A model generated the notes under the pieces. The model did no database searches and was not told the origin of the DNA. It was given only the letters and a program-made list of their open reading frames with translations. Positions 15,996 to 24,342 of a stretch of DNA of 64,000 bases are shown in pieces. Source of the stretch: Amycolatopsis thermoflava N1165 (GTDB lineage Bacteria > Actinomycetota > Actinomycetes > Mycobacteriales > Pseudonocardiaceae). The position numbers were made by a program, and so were the translations under genes. Position 1 is the first letter of the stretch. Each line of letters starts with the position of its first letter. The stretch spans positions 8,613,911-8,677,910 of the forward strand of contig NZ_KI421511.1 of NCBI RefSeq assembly GCF_000473265.1, given 5' to 3'.

Positions 15996-17416
15996 GCGAG
16001 ACGCAGCTGACCCGCGAGTTCCTGCGGGAGTTGTTCCTGTTCACCGATCTGTCGGACGCCCAGCTCGACTGGATCCTCGACCACGCCAAGCTCGAGCAGT
16101 ACGCCGCGGACACCGCGATCATCAGCGAGGGCGACCCGGCGACGTGCTTCTACGTGCTGCTGTCCGGCGCGCTCCGGATGACGCGGCTGGTCGGCGGCAG
16201 CGAGGTGGAGACCGTCCGCTCCGACCAGCGCGGCGCCTACTGCGGGGCGACGCAGTTCTTCTACGGGCAACAGCAGCAGCGCTACGGCGCCTCGGTGTAC
16301 GCGGTCACCGACCTGATGTTCCTGACGTTGCCCGCGAAGGAGTTCGCCGACCAGTTCCGCAGCTGGTTCCCGATGGCCACGCACCTGCTGGAGGGTTCGT
16401 ACCTGGGCTGGCGCAACACCGACGCGCTGATCGGGCAGCGGCGGCGGCTGCTCGCACTCGGCGAGATGTCGGCGGGGCTGACCCACGAGCTGAACAACCC
16501 GGCGGCCGCGGCGGTCCGCGCCACCGCGGCGCTGCGTGAACGGGTCGCCGGGATGCGGCACAAGCTGGCGATACTGGCGAAGCGGGACATCGAGCCCGAT
16601 CTGCTGGAGCTGCTGCTCGACGTGCAGGAACGGCTGGTCAAGCAGGTGGCCGACGCGCCACCGCTGACCGCGATGCAGCAGGCCGACCGCGAGGACGAGA
16701 TCGGCGACTGGCTCGAAGAGCGCGACATCGAGCAGGGCTGGGACCTGGCCCCGATCTTCGTCGCGGCCGGGCTGTCCGCCGAGAGTCTCGACCACGTCCT
16801 GGAGTCCGTCGGCGACGGCCTGCTGGACGGCGCCCTGCGGTGGCTGGCGTACGCGCTGGAGACCGAGATGCTGATGGGGGAGATCGAGGACTCGACGACT
16901 CGCATTTCGGCGCTGGTCGGCGCGGCGAAGCAGTACTCGCAGATGGACCGCGCGCCGCACCAGTGGATCGACGTGCACGACGGGCTGGATTCGACGCTGG
17001 TGATGCTGGCGGGCAAGATCGGCACCGGGGTCAAGGTCGTCAAGGAGTACGACCGGTCGCTGCCGACGGTGCCGGCTTACGCGGGCGAGCTGAACCAGGT
17101 GTGGACGAACATCATCGACAACGCGGTCAGCGCCATGGACGGCACGGGCACGCTGACGCTGCGCACCAGCCGCGACGGCGACCGGGTGGTGGTCGAGATC
17201 GGCGACACCGGCCCTGGCATCTCGGCGGAGACCAAGCAGCGGATCTTCGAACCGTTCTTCACGACGAAGCCGGTGGGGGAGGGCACGGGCCTCGGGCTGG
17301 ACATCTCGTGGCGCATCGTGGTGGACCGCCACCGAGGCGACCTGCGAGTCGAGTCCGAACCGGGCGACACCCGTTTCCGCGTCTACCTCCCGACGACGGA
17401 ACAAGCCTCCGAGTGA
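15992..17416 (+). CDS. Histidine kinase with N-terminal cyclic-nucleotide-binding-like domain
   Basis: 474 residues, no membrane segment. Residues 17-125 are a cNMP/CRP-type effector domain (LFLFTDLSDAQLDWIL, ISEGDPATCFYVLLSGALRM, YGASVYAVTDLMFLTLP). The H-box is at H165 (ALGEMSAGLTHELNNPAAAA), followed by a long helical insert and a complete ATPase: N-box NIIDNAVSAM, G1 GDTGPGIS, F-box EPFFTTK, G2 GTGLGLDIS. It is translationally coupled to the receiver-flavoprotein and should phosphorylate its D62. The ligand of the sensor domain is unknown. Confidence 0.93.
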   Translation: MSETQLTREFLRELFLFTDLSDAQLDWILDHAKLEQYAADTAIISEGDPATCFYVLLSGALRMTRLVGGSEVETVRSDQRGAYCGATQFFYGQQQQRYGASVYAVTDLMFLTLPAKEFADQFRSWFPMATHLLEGSYLGWRNTDALIGQRRRLLALGEMSAGLTHELNNPAAAAVRATAALRERVAGMRHKLAILAKRDIEPDLLELLLDVQERLVKQVADAPPLTAMQQADREDEIGDWLEERDIEQGWDLAPIFVAAGLSAESLDHVLESVGDGLLDGALRWLAYALETEMLMGEIEDSTTRISALVGAAKQYSQMDRAPHQWIDVHDGLDSTLVMLAGKIGTGVKVVKEYDRSLPTVPAYAGELNQVWTNIIDNAVSAMDGTGTLTLRTSRDGDRVVVEIGDTGPGISAETKQRIFEPFFTTKPVGEGTGLGLDISWRIVVDRHRGDLRVESEPGDTRFRVYLPTTEQASE

Positions 17417-17422
17417 CGGCGA

Positions 17423-17449
17423 GCCGCTCCGCCCCGCCGGCGGAGCGGC
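17423..17449 (+). terminator. Hairpin after the kinase gene
   Basis: Perfect 10-base arms GCCGCTCCGC and GCGGAGCGGC around a 7-base loop, starting seven bases after the kinase stop. No T tract, as is common in high-GC actinomycetes. Confidence 0.65.
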
Positions 17450-17582
17450 ACCCCGTCCGGGGGGACAGGTCGGCCCATGGGCCGTCACATCTAAACGAGA
17501 GGGCGCCGCGCGGGCGGCACCACTGACGCGCCCGCCCTACTTCGATCGCGCAAGCGAACCGGGTGGGTCAGCGCAAGTGCCC

Positions 17583-17778
17583 CGTCGTGGCTCTCGGGCC
17601 CAATCGGCCCATGTGTCCGGTGCCGCTTCCACGTCGTGGCTCTGGGGCCCGATCGGCTCGTGTGTGCGGTGCCGCTTCCACGTCGTGGCTCTGGGGCCCG
17701 ATCGGCTCGTGTGTGCGGTGCCGCTTCGACGTCGTGGCTCTGGGGCCCGATCGGCTCGTGTGTCCGGTGCCGCTTCCA
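17583..17778. repeat. Four tandem copies of a 49-base unit
   Basis: Units begin at 17583, 17632, 17681 and 17730. The first has about seven differences; the other three are nearly identical. Each contains GGGGCCCGATCGGCTC. 49 is not a multiple of three, so the array is not a coding repeat. Just beyond it, AGTCGCGGCTACTGGGCC at 17784-17801 resembles the unit start and spans the stop codon of the anti-sigma-like gene, hinting that the array grew from that gene's 3' end. Bases 17450-17582 show nothing else. Confidence 0.9.
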
Positions 17779-17791
17779 CCGGCAGTCGCGG

Positions 17792-18229
17792 CTACTGGGC
17801 CTGCGCGACGTCCATCCGCAGCCGTGTCGGCGTGGCCGGCACCGGCCAGCGCATCCGCACCGTCGTGCCCTCCGGGCCCGGCGCGATCTCCGCCCGGTCG
17901 GACAGCGCCTGGATCAGCGGCAGCCCCCGGCCGTGCAGGGGGCCGGGATCCGCGGCGGGCGGCTGCCACCGCCCCTGGTCGCTCACCGTGACGTCCACCG
18001 CGTTGCCGCGCAGCTCCGCGGACAGCTCCAGCGGGCCCTCGGCCTGGGCGGGGTACGCGTGGGTCACCACGTTGATCATGGCCTCGTACGCCGCGAGCGC
18101 CATTGCGTCGGTGGTGGCGTCGGGCAGCTCCACGGCGTTCGCCCACTGGGTGAGGACGTGCCTCAAAGTCGTCGCGTTGCGCGAGCGCGCCGTCACCAGT
18201 CGGTGGAGGCGTTGGTCTCCGGCGTGCAT
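17792..18229 (-). CDS. RsbW/SpoIIAB-like anti-sigma ATPase (HATPase_c_2)
   Basis: 145 residues, one GHKL ATPase domain: N-box EAMINVVTHAYP near residue 49, G1 VSDQGRW near 83, G2 GRGLPLIQAL near 99, and a final WPVP strand. Such proteins bind and inhibit a sigma factor or phosphorylate a STAS antagonist. It is followed on the same strand, upstream, by the SpoIIE phosphatase gene (84 bases away), giving both kinase and phosphatase arms of a partner-switching system. Confidence 0.88.
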   Translation of the reverse strand: MHAGDQRLHRLVTARSRNATTLRHVLTQWANAVELPDATTDAMALAAYEAMINVVTHAYPAQAEGPLELSAELRGNAVDVTVSDQGRWQPPAADPGPLHGRGLPLIQALSDRAEIAPGPEGTTVRMRWPVPATPTRLRMDVAQAQ

Positions 18230-18313
18230 CGAAGTCCCCTCGGCGTGTTCCTCGTCGGCCGGGGGTTACCCCCCGTGCACGGTTTACACACCTGTTGTTC
18301 CCCGGATCCGGGG

Positions 18314-20467
18314 TCACCTCGTCGTGAGCTCCGCCCACACGACCTTGCCGTTGGGCGTGGTGCGCGTGCCCCACCTCGCCGCGGCCGCGTCGATCATCCG
18401 CAGCCCGTCGTGTTCGATTCCGCCGGTCGCGAGGATGTGCGGCAGCGCCCCCGTGCGGTCGGCGACGTCCACCGTCAGCCGCGTGCCGTCGTGGAACAGG
18501 CGCAGCGTCAGCGGCGCCGAAGCGTGCCGCATCGCGTTCGTCACCAGCTCGGTGGCGACCTTCACCGCGCGGTCGGCCACCTCCGCCAGCCCCCACCGCG
18601 CCATCCGCCCGGCCACGAACTTGTGCACGGCGTCCAGCGGCACCTCCGGGACCAGCGCCATCGACGCGACCCGCCGGTCCGCGCCCCGGTGCTCGACGTA
18701 CAGCAGGGCGACGTCGTCGTCGTGCCTGCCGCCGGTCAGCCGCCCGATCAGCTCGTCGCACGCCGCGCCAAGGTCACCGTCACGAGGCAGCGACGTGAGC
18801 TCCGCCAGCAGCGCGTCGATGCCCACACCGAGCTCCCGCTCCCGGCTCTCCACCAGCCCGTCGGTGTACAGCACGAGCCGCATCCCGGGCGGGAACGGCG
18901 TCTGCTCCTGCGGGTACTGCTCCCCGACGCCCAGCGGCATGCCCAGGGCCTCCGCGATCTGCCGGGTCGACCCGTCGGCCGCGATCAGCACCGCGGGCAG
19001 GTGACCGGCGTTGGCGTAGGTGAGGGAGTCGTCGATCGGGTCGTGCACCGCGTACAGGCACGTGATGAACTTGGCGCCGGGCGTGGTCCGCGCCAGCTGG
19101 GACACGTTGTGCAGCACGTCGGACGGTGGCAGGTCCAGCAGCGCGTACGACCGGATCGCGGTGCGCATCTGACCCATCACCGCCGCCGCGGGCACGCCGC
19201 GCCCCACCACGTCGCCGATCACGAACGCCGTCCGCCCGCCGGGCAGCTCGATCACGTCGAACCAGTCCCCGCCGACCTCGGCCCCGGCCGACGCGGGCAG
19301 GTACCGCGACACGATCCGCAGGCCGGGGATCTCCGGCACCACGGGCAGCATGCTGCGCGCCAGCTCGGTCGCCATCGACCGGTGCCGCGCGAACATCCGC
19401 GCGTTGTCCAGCGCGATCGCGGTGTAGCTCGCGATCCCGGCCGCCACCTGCTCGTGCCGCGCGGTGAACCGCCCCGGCTCGGGGTGGGCGAAGAAGAACC
19501 CGCCCAGCACCTCTCGCGTGATCGGCGTGATCACCGGGACGGCCAGGTAGCTGCGCACCGGCAGGTGCCCCTCCGGCATGCCGTGGTGCGGCTCGTTGTG
19601 CCCGTAGCGCGGGTCCTTGGTGATGTCGTCGCTGCGGACGATCCCGCTGCCGTTGAACGTGGGCGCGAAAACCGCCGTGTTGCGCGGCATCGGGAACCCG
19701 TCGAAAGCCTCCTTGGGAACCCCGGACAGCGTGTAGAGCGTGTAGGACTCGCCGAACTCGTCGATCAGGTTGTAGAAGAACGCCCCGAACCCCGCGCCGG
19801 TGCCGCGCGTGGCCGCGTCCGTGGCGTCCTGGACGAGGGTGTCGATGTCGAGCTGCGCGGTCAGCCGCTGCCCGATCGCCTGCAGCGAGTCGCCGAGCTC
19901 GACCTTGGCGCCTGCCCGGCCCGCCGCGTCCTCCAGCGCCGCGCCCTCCACCCGTGAGGTGCGCTCCAGCAGCTCGGCGTAGTCCCGGAGCGCCTCCGCG
20001 CGGTCCTCGGCCGGACCGTGCGCCAGCAGCCCGGCGCGGACACTCACCGCGATCGAGCGGGCCGTCGCGGCCGGCAGCGCGGCCGACGAGGGCAGCACGA
20101 TCCAGAACGCGCGGCCCCCGGCGAGCGGCCCGCCGAACGCCAGCGCGCCGGGCAACGGGATCACCGGAAAGCGTTCGCCCGCCGGCGCCGCGGCCGGCGC
20201 GCCACCGGTTCGCGGCTCCCCGGCCGCCGCGACGAGCACCGTGGAACCGCCTTCGTCCACTGTGTACAACTCGGCCGACATCGGCCGTCCCGCGACGGCG
20301 AACCCGTCCCGCAGCCGCCGGACGAGGGCCCGCGCTGCGGCGGTGAAATCGGGGGCGTTCTCGGCTTCGGCGCGCAGCACCGCGGCGACCCGGACGGTGT
20401 CCGACAGGCCGAAGGCCGCGGGGCTGGTGGGCCCCGCGGCCGCGTTCTCGGCTCGCGGTCCGGTCAT
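18314..20467 (-). CDS. GAF-SpoIIE phosphatase-HATPase regulator
   Basis: 717 residues, three modules. A variable N-terminal sensor (1-190) is followed by a GAF domain (about 198-350; DIDTLVQDATDAATRGTGA, SYLAVPVITP). Next is a PP2C/SpoIIE phosphatase (about 370-585; GGDWFDVIEL, VIGDVVGRGVPAAAVMGQ, YANAGHLPAVLI, LVLYTDGLVESR, GGRHDDDVALL supply the metal aspartates). An RsbW-type HATPase ends the protein (about 595-715; ELVTNAMRHASAPL). It therefore combines the phosphatase that reactivates a STAS antagonist with an anti-sigma-like ATPase. No membrane helix. Confidence 0.93.
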   Translation of the reverse strand: MTGPRAENAAAGPTSPAAFGLSDTVRVAAVLRAEAENAPDFTAAARALVRRLRDGFAVAGRPMSAELYTVDEGGSTVLVAAAGEPRTGGAPAAAPAGERFPVIPLPGALAFGGPLAGGRAFWIVLPSSAALPAATARSIAVSVRAGLLAHGPAEDRAEALRDYAELLERTSRVEGAALEDAAGRAGAKVELGDSLQAIGQRLTAQLDIDTLVQDATDAATRGTGAGFGAFFYNLIDEFGESYTLYTLSGVPKEAFDGFPMPRNTAVFAPTFNGSGIVRSDDITKDPRYGHNEPHHGMPEGHLPVRSYLAVPVITPITREVLGGFFFAHPEPGRFTARHEQVAAGIASYTAIALDNARMFARHRSMATELARSMLPVVPEIPGLRIVSRYLPASAGAEVGGDWFDVIELPGGRTAFVIGDVVGRGVPAAAVMGQMRTAIRSYALLDLPPSDVLHNVSQLARTTPGAKFITCLYAVHDPIDDSLTYANAGHLPAVLIAADGSTRQIAEALGMPLGVGEQYPQEQTPFPPGMRLVLYTDGLVESRERELGVGIDALLAELTSLPRDGDLGAACDELIGRLTGGRHDDDVALLYVEHRGADRRVASMALVPEVPLDAVHKFVAGRMARWGLAEVADRAVKVATELVTNAMRHASAPLTLRLFHDGTRLTVDVADRTGALPHILATGGIEHDGLRMIDAAAARWGTRTTPNGKVVWAELTTR

Positions 20468-20550
20468 CGGACGCGTCCCCTTCCCGTCGGCGGTTGCCAG
20501 CCTAACCCCGCGGGAGCGACCGTGACCCGGTTTGCGCGCGATTCCGGTGT

Positions 20551-21585
20551 TCAGTTCACGCAGGAATCCGGTGCTGACGTGCCCGAGTGCGGCAGGTCCG
20601 CCACGAACGTGCGGACTTCCCCGGGGGCGAGACCGATCACCGCGCCGTACGGCGTGTCGAGGTCCGAGCCCGTGATCGGCACGGTCCCGATCCGCAGGTC
20701 GGCCGGGCGGGTGTCCCGCACCAGCGCGGCGAAGGACAGCAGGTCCCAGCCGGGGTCGGTGCGCACGTTGCGCTGCACGGTGCTGATCAGCGCGGACACG
20801 AAGGCCGGGTCGGCGAGCCTGCCCCCGCCGATCACCTCGTTCGCGGCCGAGCGCAGGTACGCCTGGAGCCGGGCGATCCGGTCGAGATCGCCGTTGGGCA
20901 GCCCGGTGCGCTGCCGGAGGAAGGCCAGCGCCTTCGTCTCGTCCAGGACCTGCTCACCGGCGGGGAACGAGGCACCGGCCCGCGAGTCGTGCGTGGCCGC
21001 GCGCAGGCAGACGGGGACGCCCTGCAGGACGTGGGCGAGCTGGCCGAACGCCGCCATGCCGACCACGGCGTAGTGGTCCACGTGCGTCCCGGTGAGCTGC
21101 TGCACGGTGTCGACGAGCGTGCGGGCGCCCGCCTCGGCCGCGGCGTTCTCGTCGCGGCCCTGCTGCTGGGCGGCTTCCTTGCCGCGGCTGTACGCGCTGT
21201 TCAGCTTGCCCTGGCCGAAGCCGGGGATGTCGACCAGCGAGTCGCGGGGGATCGAGGCGAGCGCGGCGGTGCCGTCCCGTCCGAAGCGGCCGAGCACGAC
21301 CGAGTCGGTGGTGTCGTGGTCGTCCAGACCGGCCAGCAGAACGGTCTGGTCGGTGGCCGGCGCCGTGCCCACGACGGGGGCGCTGCGCTGGAGCATCCGC
21401 GGCACCAGGACTGCCGCGACGGCCACCGCGACGACCGCCGCGGCCGCGACGACCAGGAGTGGCGTCCGGCTGCGGCGCGGCTGCGCCTGCCGCAGCCCGG
21501 CGAGCACCACCCGCGGGTCGGGGCGGCGGTCGGCCTCGGCGTGCAGCGCCGAGCGGATGAGCTGTTCGGTGGGGTCGGTGGTCAT
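20551..21585 (-). CDS. LytR-CpsA-Psr (LCP) family cell-wall ligase
   Basis: 344 residues from ATG 21585, which overlaps the sigma-factor stop by four bases. A 45-residue cytoplasmic N-terminus (PTEQLIRSALHAEADRRPDP) precedes one membrane helix (LLVVAAAAVVAVAVAAVLV) and an external LCP domain: TTDSVVLGRF, SIPRDSLVDIPG, GKLNSAYSRG and FLRQRTGLPNGDLDRIARLQ carry the polyprenyl-phosphate-binding Arg/Asp residues. LCP proteins attach teichoic-acid-like polymers or arabinogalactan to peptidoglycan. Translational coupling to an ECF sigma gene suggests that the short N-terminus could serve as its anti-sigma. Confidence 0.9.
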   Translation of the reverse strand: MTTDPTEQLIRSALHAEADRRPDPRVVLAGLRQAQPRRSRTPLLVVAAAAVVAVAVAAVLVPRMLQRSAPVVGTAPATDQTVLLAGLDDHDTTDSVVLGRFGRDGTAALASIPRDSLVDIPGFGQGKLNSAYSRGKEAAQQQGRDENAAAEAGARTLVDTVQQLTGTHVDHYAVVGMAAFGQLAHVLQGVPVCLRAATHDSRAGASFPAGEQVLDETKALAFLRQRTGLPNGDLDRIARLQAYLRSAANEVIGGGRLADPAFVSALISTVQRNVRTDPGWDLLSFAALVRDTRPADLRIGTVPITGSDLDTPYGAVIGLAPGEVRTFVADLPHSGTSAPDSCVN

Positions 21586-22103
21586 GACAGCGCCTCCGTG
21601 ACGGGCAGGCCCCGGCGGCGGCCGCCCTCGGCGGCGCGCAGCGTGCTCAGGGCGCGGGAGATGTGGCTGCGGACGGTGCCCGCCGAGCAGCCGAGCGCCT
21701 CGGCGATCTCGGCGTCGGTGCAGTCCTCGTAGAACCGGAGCACGATCGCGGCGCGCTGTTTGCGGGGCAGCGCGGCGATGCGGGCGCGCATGGCGTCCCG
21801 TTCGGCGTAGTGCTCTGCGGGGTCCGCGGTGGGCGTCCCGATGGCGTCGAGCGTGCTGTGGGCGGCGGTGACGTTGCGCGAGGCCTTCCGGCGCCGCCAC
21901 GACAGGAACTCGTTGGTGATCATCTTGCGCACGTAGCTCTCGGGCGCCTGCAGCCCGGCGATGCGGGCCCAGCGGTGCTGGGCGCGCAGCAGGGTCTCCT
22001 GCACGATGTCCTGCGCGAGGTGGGGGTCGCAGGTCAGGGCCGTGGCGTAGCGGAGGAGGCGGTCGAGGCGCTGCGCCACGAAATCGTCGAAGCGGTCCCG
22101 CAC
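21582..22103 (-). CDS. ECF RNA polymerase sigma factor (SigE-family, Streptomyces type)
   Basis: 173 residues with a GTG start at 22103 behind AAAGGA. Region 2 is complete (LLRYATALTCDPHLAQDIVQETLLRAQHRW, AGLQAPESYVRKMITNEFLSWRRR) and region 4 carries the helix-turn-helix (YEDCTDAEIAEALGCSAGTVRSHISRALSTLR). The LCP gene follows with an ATGA overlap. Upstream, on the coding strand, TTCAAC and GTTGAA (about 22134-22166) form an inverted pair and a CAACC lies in a suitable place for an ECF -35, so autoregulation is possible. Confidence 0.92.
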   Translation of the reverse strand: MRDRFDDFVAQRLDRLLRYATALTCDPHLAQDIVQETLLRAQHRWARIAGLQAPESYVRKMITNEFLSWRRRKASRNVTAAHSTLDAIGTPTADPAEHYAERDAMRARIAALPRKQRAAIVLRFYEDCTDAEIAEALGCSAGTVRSHISRALSTLRAAEGGRRRGLPVTEALS

Positions 22104-22194
22104 CGGTGTTCCTTTCGGTTTTCGGTTGACGGGCCTTCAACGCGCCGGGGCCCCCAGGTTGTTGAATCCGGCCGGGAGGAATTTTCGCAGCCGG

Positions 22195-22200
22195 TAGGGT
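22195..22200 (+). promoter_or_regulatory. Candidate -10 box (TAGGGT) for a leaderless phosphodiesterase mRNA
   Basis: TAGGGT ends six bases before the ATG at 22207, placing transcription initiation at the start codon. No clear ribosome site is present, which agrees with a leaderless message. Confidence 0.4.
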
Positions 22201-22206
22201 CGGGCC

Positions 22207-22968
22207 ATGACGGTCCTCGCGCACCTGTCCGATCTGCACCTCGACGGCGGTTCGCGGAACGCGGACCGGGCCGCGCGGGTGGTGGGCCACCTGCGCGAGC
22301 TGCCGCGGCCGGTGGACGCGGTGCTGGTGACCGGGGACCTGGCCGATCACGGCGAGCCGGCCGAGTACGCCGAGGTCGCGAAGCTGCTGGACACGTTGCC
22401 GTACCCGGTGTTCCACTGCCCCGGCAACCACGATTCGCGGGCCGCCTACCGTTCGGTCCTGCTCGGCGAGGAGCCGTCGGACGGGCCGGTCAACCAGGTC
22501 GGCGAGGCGGCCGGGGCGGTGTTCGCGCTGTGCGACACGAGCATCCCGGGAAGCGGCTCGGGGCGGATGGACGACTCGACGATCGCCTGGCTGGACGAGG
22601 TGCTGGCGGAGGCGGCGGGGCGGCCGGCGTTCGTGGCGTTCCACCACCCGCCGTCGGTGCTGCACCACCCGCTGCTGGACGAGATCCGGCAGCACGAAGC
22701 GGCCCGGCTGGCGGAGGTGGTGGCGCGGCACCCGGACGTGGTGGGGTTGTTCTGCGGGCACGCGCACACGCCCGCGGTGACGACTTTCGCCGGGCGGCCG
22801 CTGGTGGTGGCGCCCGGGGTGGTCTCGGCGCTGGCCCTGCCGTGGGAACCGGGCGGGGACGCCGGCTGGGCGGAGGGCGGACCGCTCGACTACGAGCGGC
22901 CGCCCGGGCTGGCCTTCCACGTGGTGGACGACCGTCGCCTGACCACGCACTTCCGGTTCTGCCCGTAG
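22207..22968 (+). CDS. CpdA-like cyclic-nucleotide/metallophosphoesterase
   Basis: 253 residues. All dimetal motifs are present: HLSDLHLDG (D-x-H near 9-11), VTGDLADHG, CPGNHDSR, FHHPPS and GHAHTPA. Length and motif spacing fit the class-III phosphodiesterases (CpdA/Rv0805 group), which hydrolyse cAMP or related phosphodiesters in the cytoplasm; specificity is not proved. Not obviously part of an operon. A strong hairpin lies downstream before the convergent monooxygenase gene. Confidence 0.88.
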   Translation: MTVLAHLSDLHLDGGSRNADRAARVVGHLRELPRPVDAVLVTGDLADHGEPAEYAEVAKLLDTLPYPVFHCPGNHDSRAAYRSVLLGEEPSDGPVNQVGEAAGAVFALCDTSIPGSGSGRMDDSTIAWLDEVLAEAAGRPAFVAFHHPPSVLHHPLLDEIRQHEAARLAEVVARHPDVVGLFCGHAHTPAVTTFAGRPLVVAPGVVSALALPWEPGGDAGWAEGGPLDYERPPGLAFHVVDDRRLTTHFRFCP

Positions 22969-23098
22969 CGGCCACAGGCGCCCGAAGGTGATGCGGTCCC
23001 TGGTGCAGCGGGCATTCCGCGGGTGCCGAGGAAGGCGTGGGTGCCGCCCGGTGGGGCATGCCGCCGGAGTTTTTCGCCGGAGTGGGCGCCGTGCCGGC

Positions 23099-23132
23099 CC
23101 ACGTCGCGGCCGGACAGCGCGCCGCGACGTGG
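23099..23132. terminator. Strong hairpin between convergent genes
   Basis: Perfect 12-base arms CCACGTCGCGGC and GCCGCGACGTGG around a 10-base loop, 15 bases past the stop of the leftward monooxygenase gene and 130 past the phosphodiesterase stop. Likely ends transcription from one or both sides. Confidence 0.65.
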
Positions 23133-23146
23133 CGCACCCTCTGGCG

Positions 23147-24316
23147 TCAGCCCTTCAGCTCCAGGAACTCCCAGTGCGCCTCCGGCGCCAGGCCGGCCAT
23201 CCAGCGGCCGCAGTTCTGCAGCACGACCGGCCCCGACGTGATGTGCTGCGTCCCCGCGTGGAGGTCTCTGAAGAAGCGCTGCAGGTCGCCCCTTCGCAGC
23301 GCCGCCGTGGCCGCCCACTTGTACACCGCCTGGCCCGCCGCGTGCACCGACCACGTCGTGTTGTTCAGCATCAGCCGGGTCAGCGTCTCCTGCTCCGTGG
23401 TCAGCAGCGACCCACCGTCCAGGGTCGCCTCGTTGGCCTCCCACACCTCCATCGCCCACGCCCGCGCCGAGCGCACCGCGGCCTCTGCCTGCGCGTACTC
23501 CGCGTGGAACTGCCCGGTGTCGACCGACGCGCCCGGCGCCCCGGACTTCCGCGCGGCCAGCGCCCGCATCTCGTCGAGCATCCGGCGCCCCACCCCGAGC
23601 GCCCAGCCGGTGTGACACACGCCGGCCATGTTCGCCAGGCCCATCCGGTAGATCGCACCGCCGTGGCGCGCCGCCATCGTGGTGATCTCGTACACGTGCG
23701 TCGATGGCACGAACACGTCCTCGCACACGTAGTCGATGCTGCTGGTCGCCTTCAGGCCCATCACGTCCCAGTTGTCGACGAGCGTCGCCTGCTCCTTGGG
23801 GAACGTGAAGATCAGCGCCTGCCCGGTCTCCTCGCACAACGCCGCGGTGTGGATGTGGGTGGCCATCGAGATCCCGGACGCGAAGCTCCACTGCCCGTTG
23901 ATCACGTACCCGCCGTCGACCCGCCGCGCGGCGCCCAGCCGCGTGCCCTGCCCCGCCATCAGCGCGTACCGGTTGCCGGCCACGTCCGGGAACAACTCCG
24001 CCGCCGCCTCGTCGCCGAGGTAGGCGGCCGTGGTGCCGGTGACCATCTGCAACGCCATGAACGACCACCCGGCGGAGGCGTCCGAGTAGGAGATCTTCGC
24101 GATCGTCTCGATGACCTGGCGCGGCGAGAACTCGTACCCGCCAAGGTCGCGCGGGATGCCGATCTTCAGCGCGCCCGTCTCGTGCAGCACCTGCGCGACC
24201 TCGTCGGTGAGCCGCCCCAGTTCCTCGCCCTTCTCGGCGTTCGCGGCGAGCACCGGCGCGGCCTCGTCCAGGCGCGCCATCAACCCGTCGAACTCGTCGC
24301 TGACGTGCAGGCTCAT
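23147..24316 (-). CDS. Acyl-CoA-dehydrogenase-like flavin-dependent monooxygenase (HsaA/HpaB-type group)
   Basis: 389 residues from ATG 24316, last gene of a three-gene leftward operon. N-terminal helical domain (GRLTDEVAQVLHETGALKIGIP, GGYEFSPRQVIETIAKISYSDASAGWSF) and central beta domain (GYVINGQWSFASGISMATH) belong to the two-component flavin hydroxylases that use the acyl-CoA dehydrogenase fold. The catalytic base of true dehydrogenases is not evident. These enzymes hydroxylate phenols with reduced flavin from a separate reductase, which is not encoded here. Followed in biochemical logic by the ring-cleaving VOC enzyme and hydrolase of the same operon. Confidence 0.85.
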   Translation of the reverse strand: MSLHVSDEFDGLMARLDEAAPVLAANAEKGEELGRLTDEVAQVLHETGALKIGIPRDLGGYEFSPRQVIETIAKISYSDASAGWSFMALQMVTGTTAAYLGDEAAAELFPDVAGNRYALMAGQGTRLGAARRVDGGYVINGQWSFASGISMATHIHTAALCEETGQALIFTFPKEQATLVDNWDVMGLKATSSIDYVCEDVFVPSTHVYEITTMAARHGGAIYRMGLANMAGVCHTGWALGVGRRMLDEMRALAARKSGAPGASVDTGQFHAEYAQAEAAVRSARAWAMEVWEANEATLDGGSLLTTEQETLTRLMLNNTTWSVHAAGQAVYKWAATAALRRGDLQRFFRDLHAGTQHITSGPVVLQNCGRWMAGLAPEAHWEFLELKG

Positions 24317-24342
24317 GCGTCCGTCCCCTCCAGTCCGCGGAT

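Noticed and set aside
17583..17778. CRISPR array
   Set aside because: The 49-base units are directly adjacent with no unique spacers and there are no cas genes.
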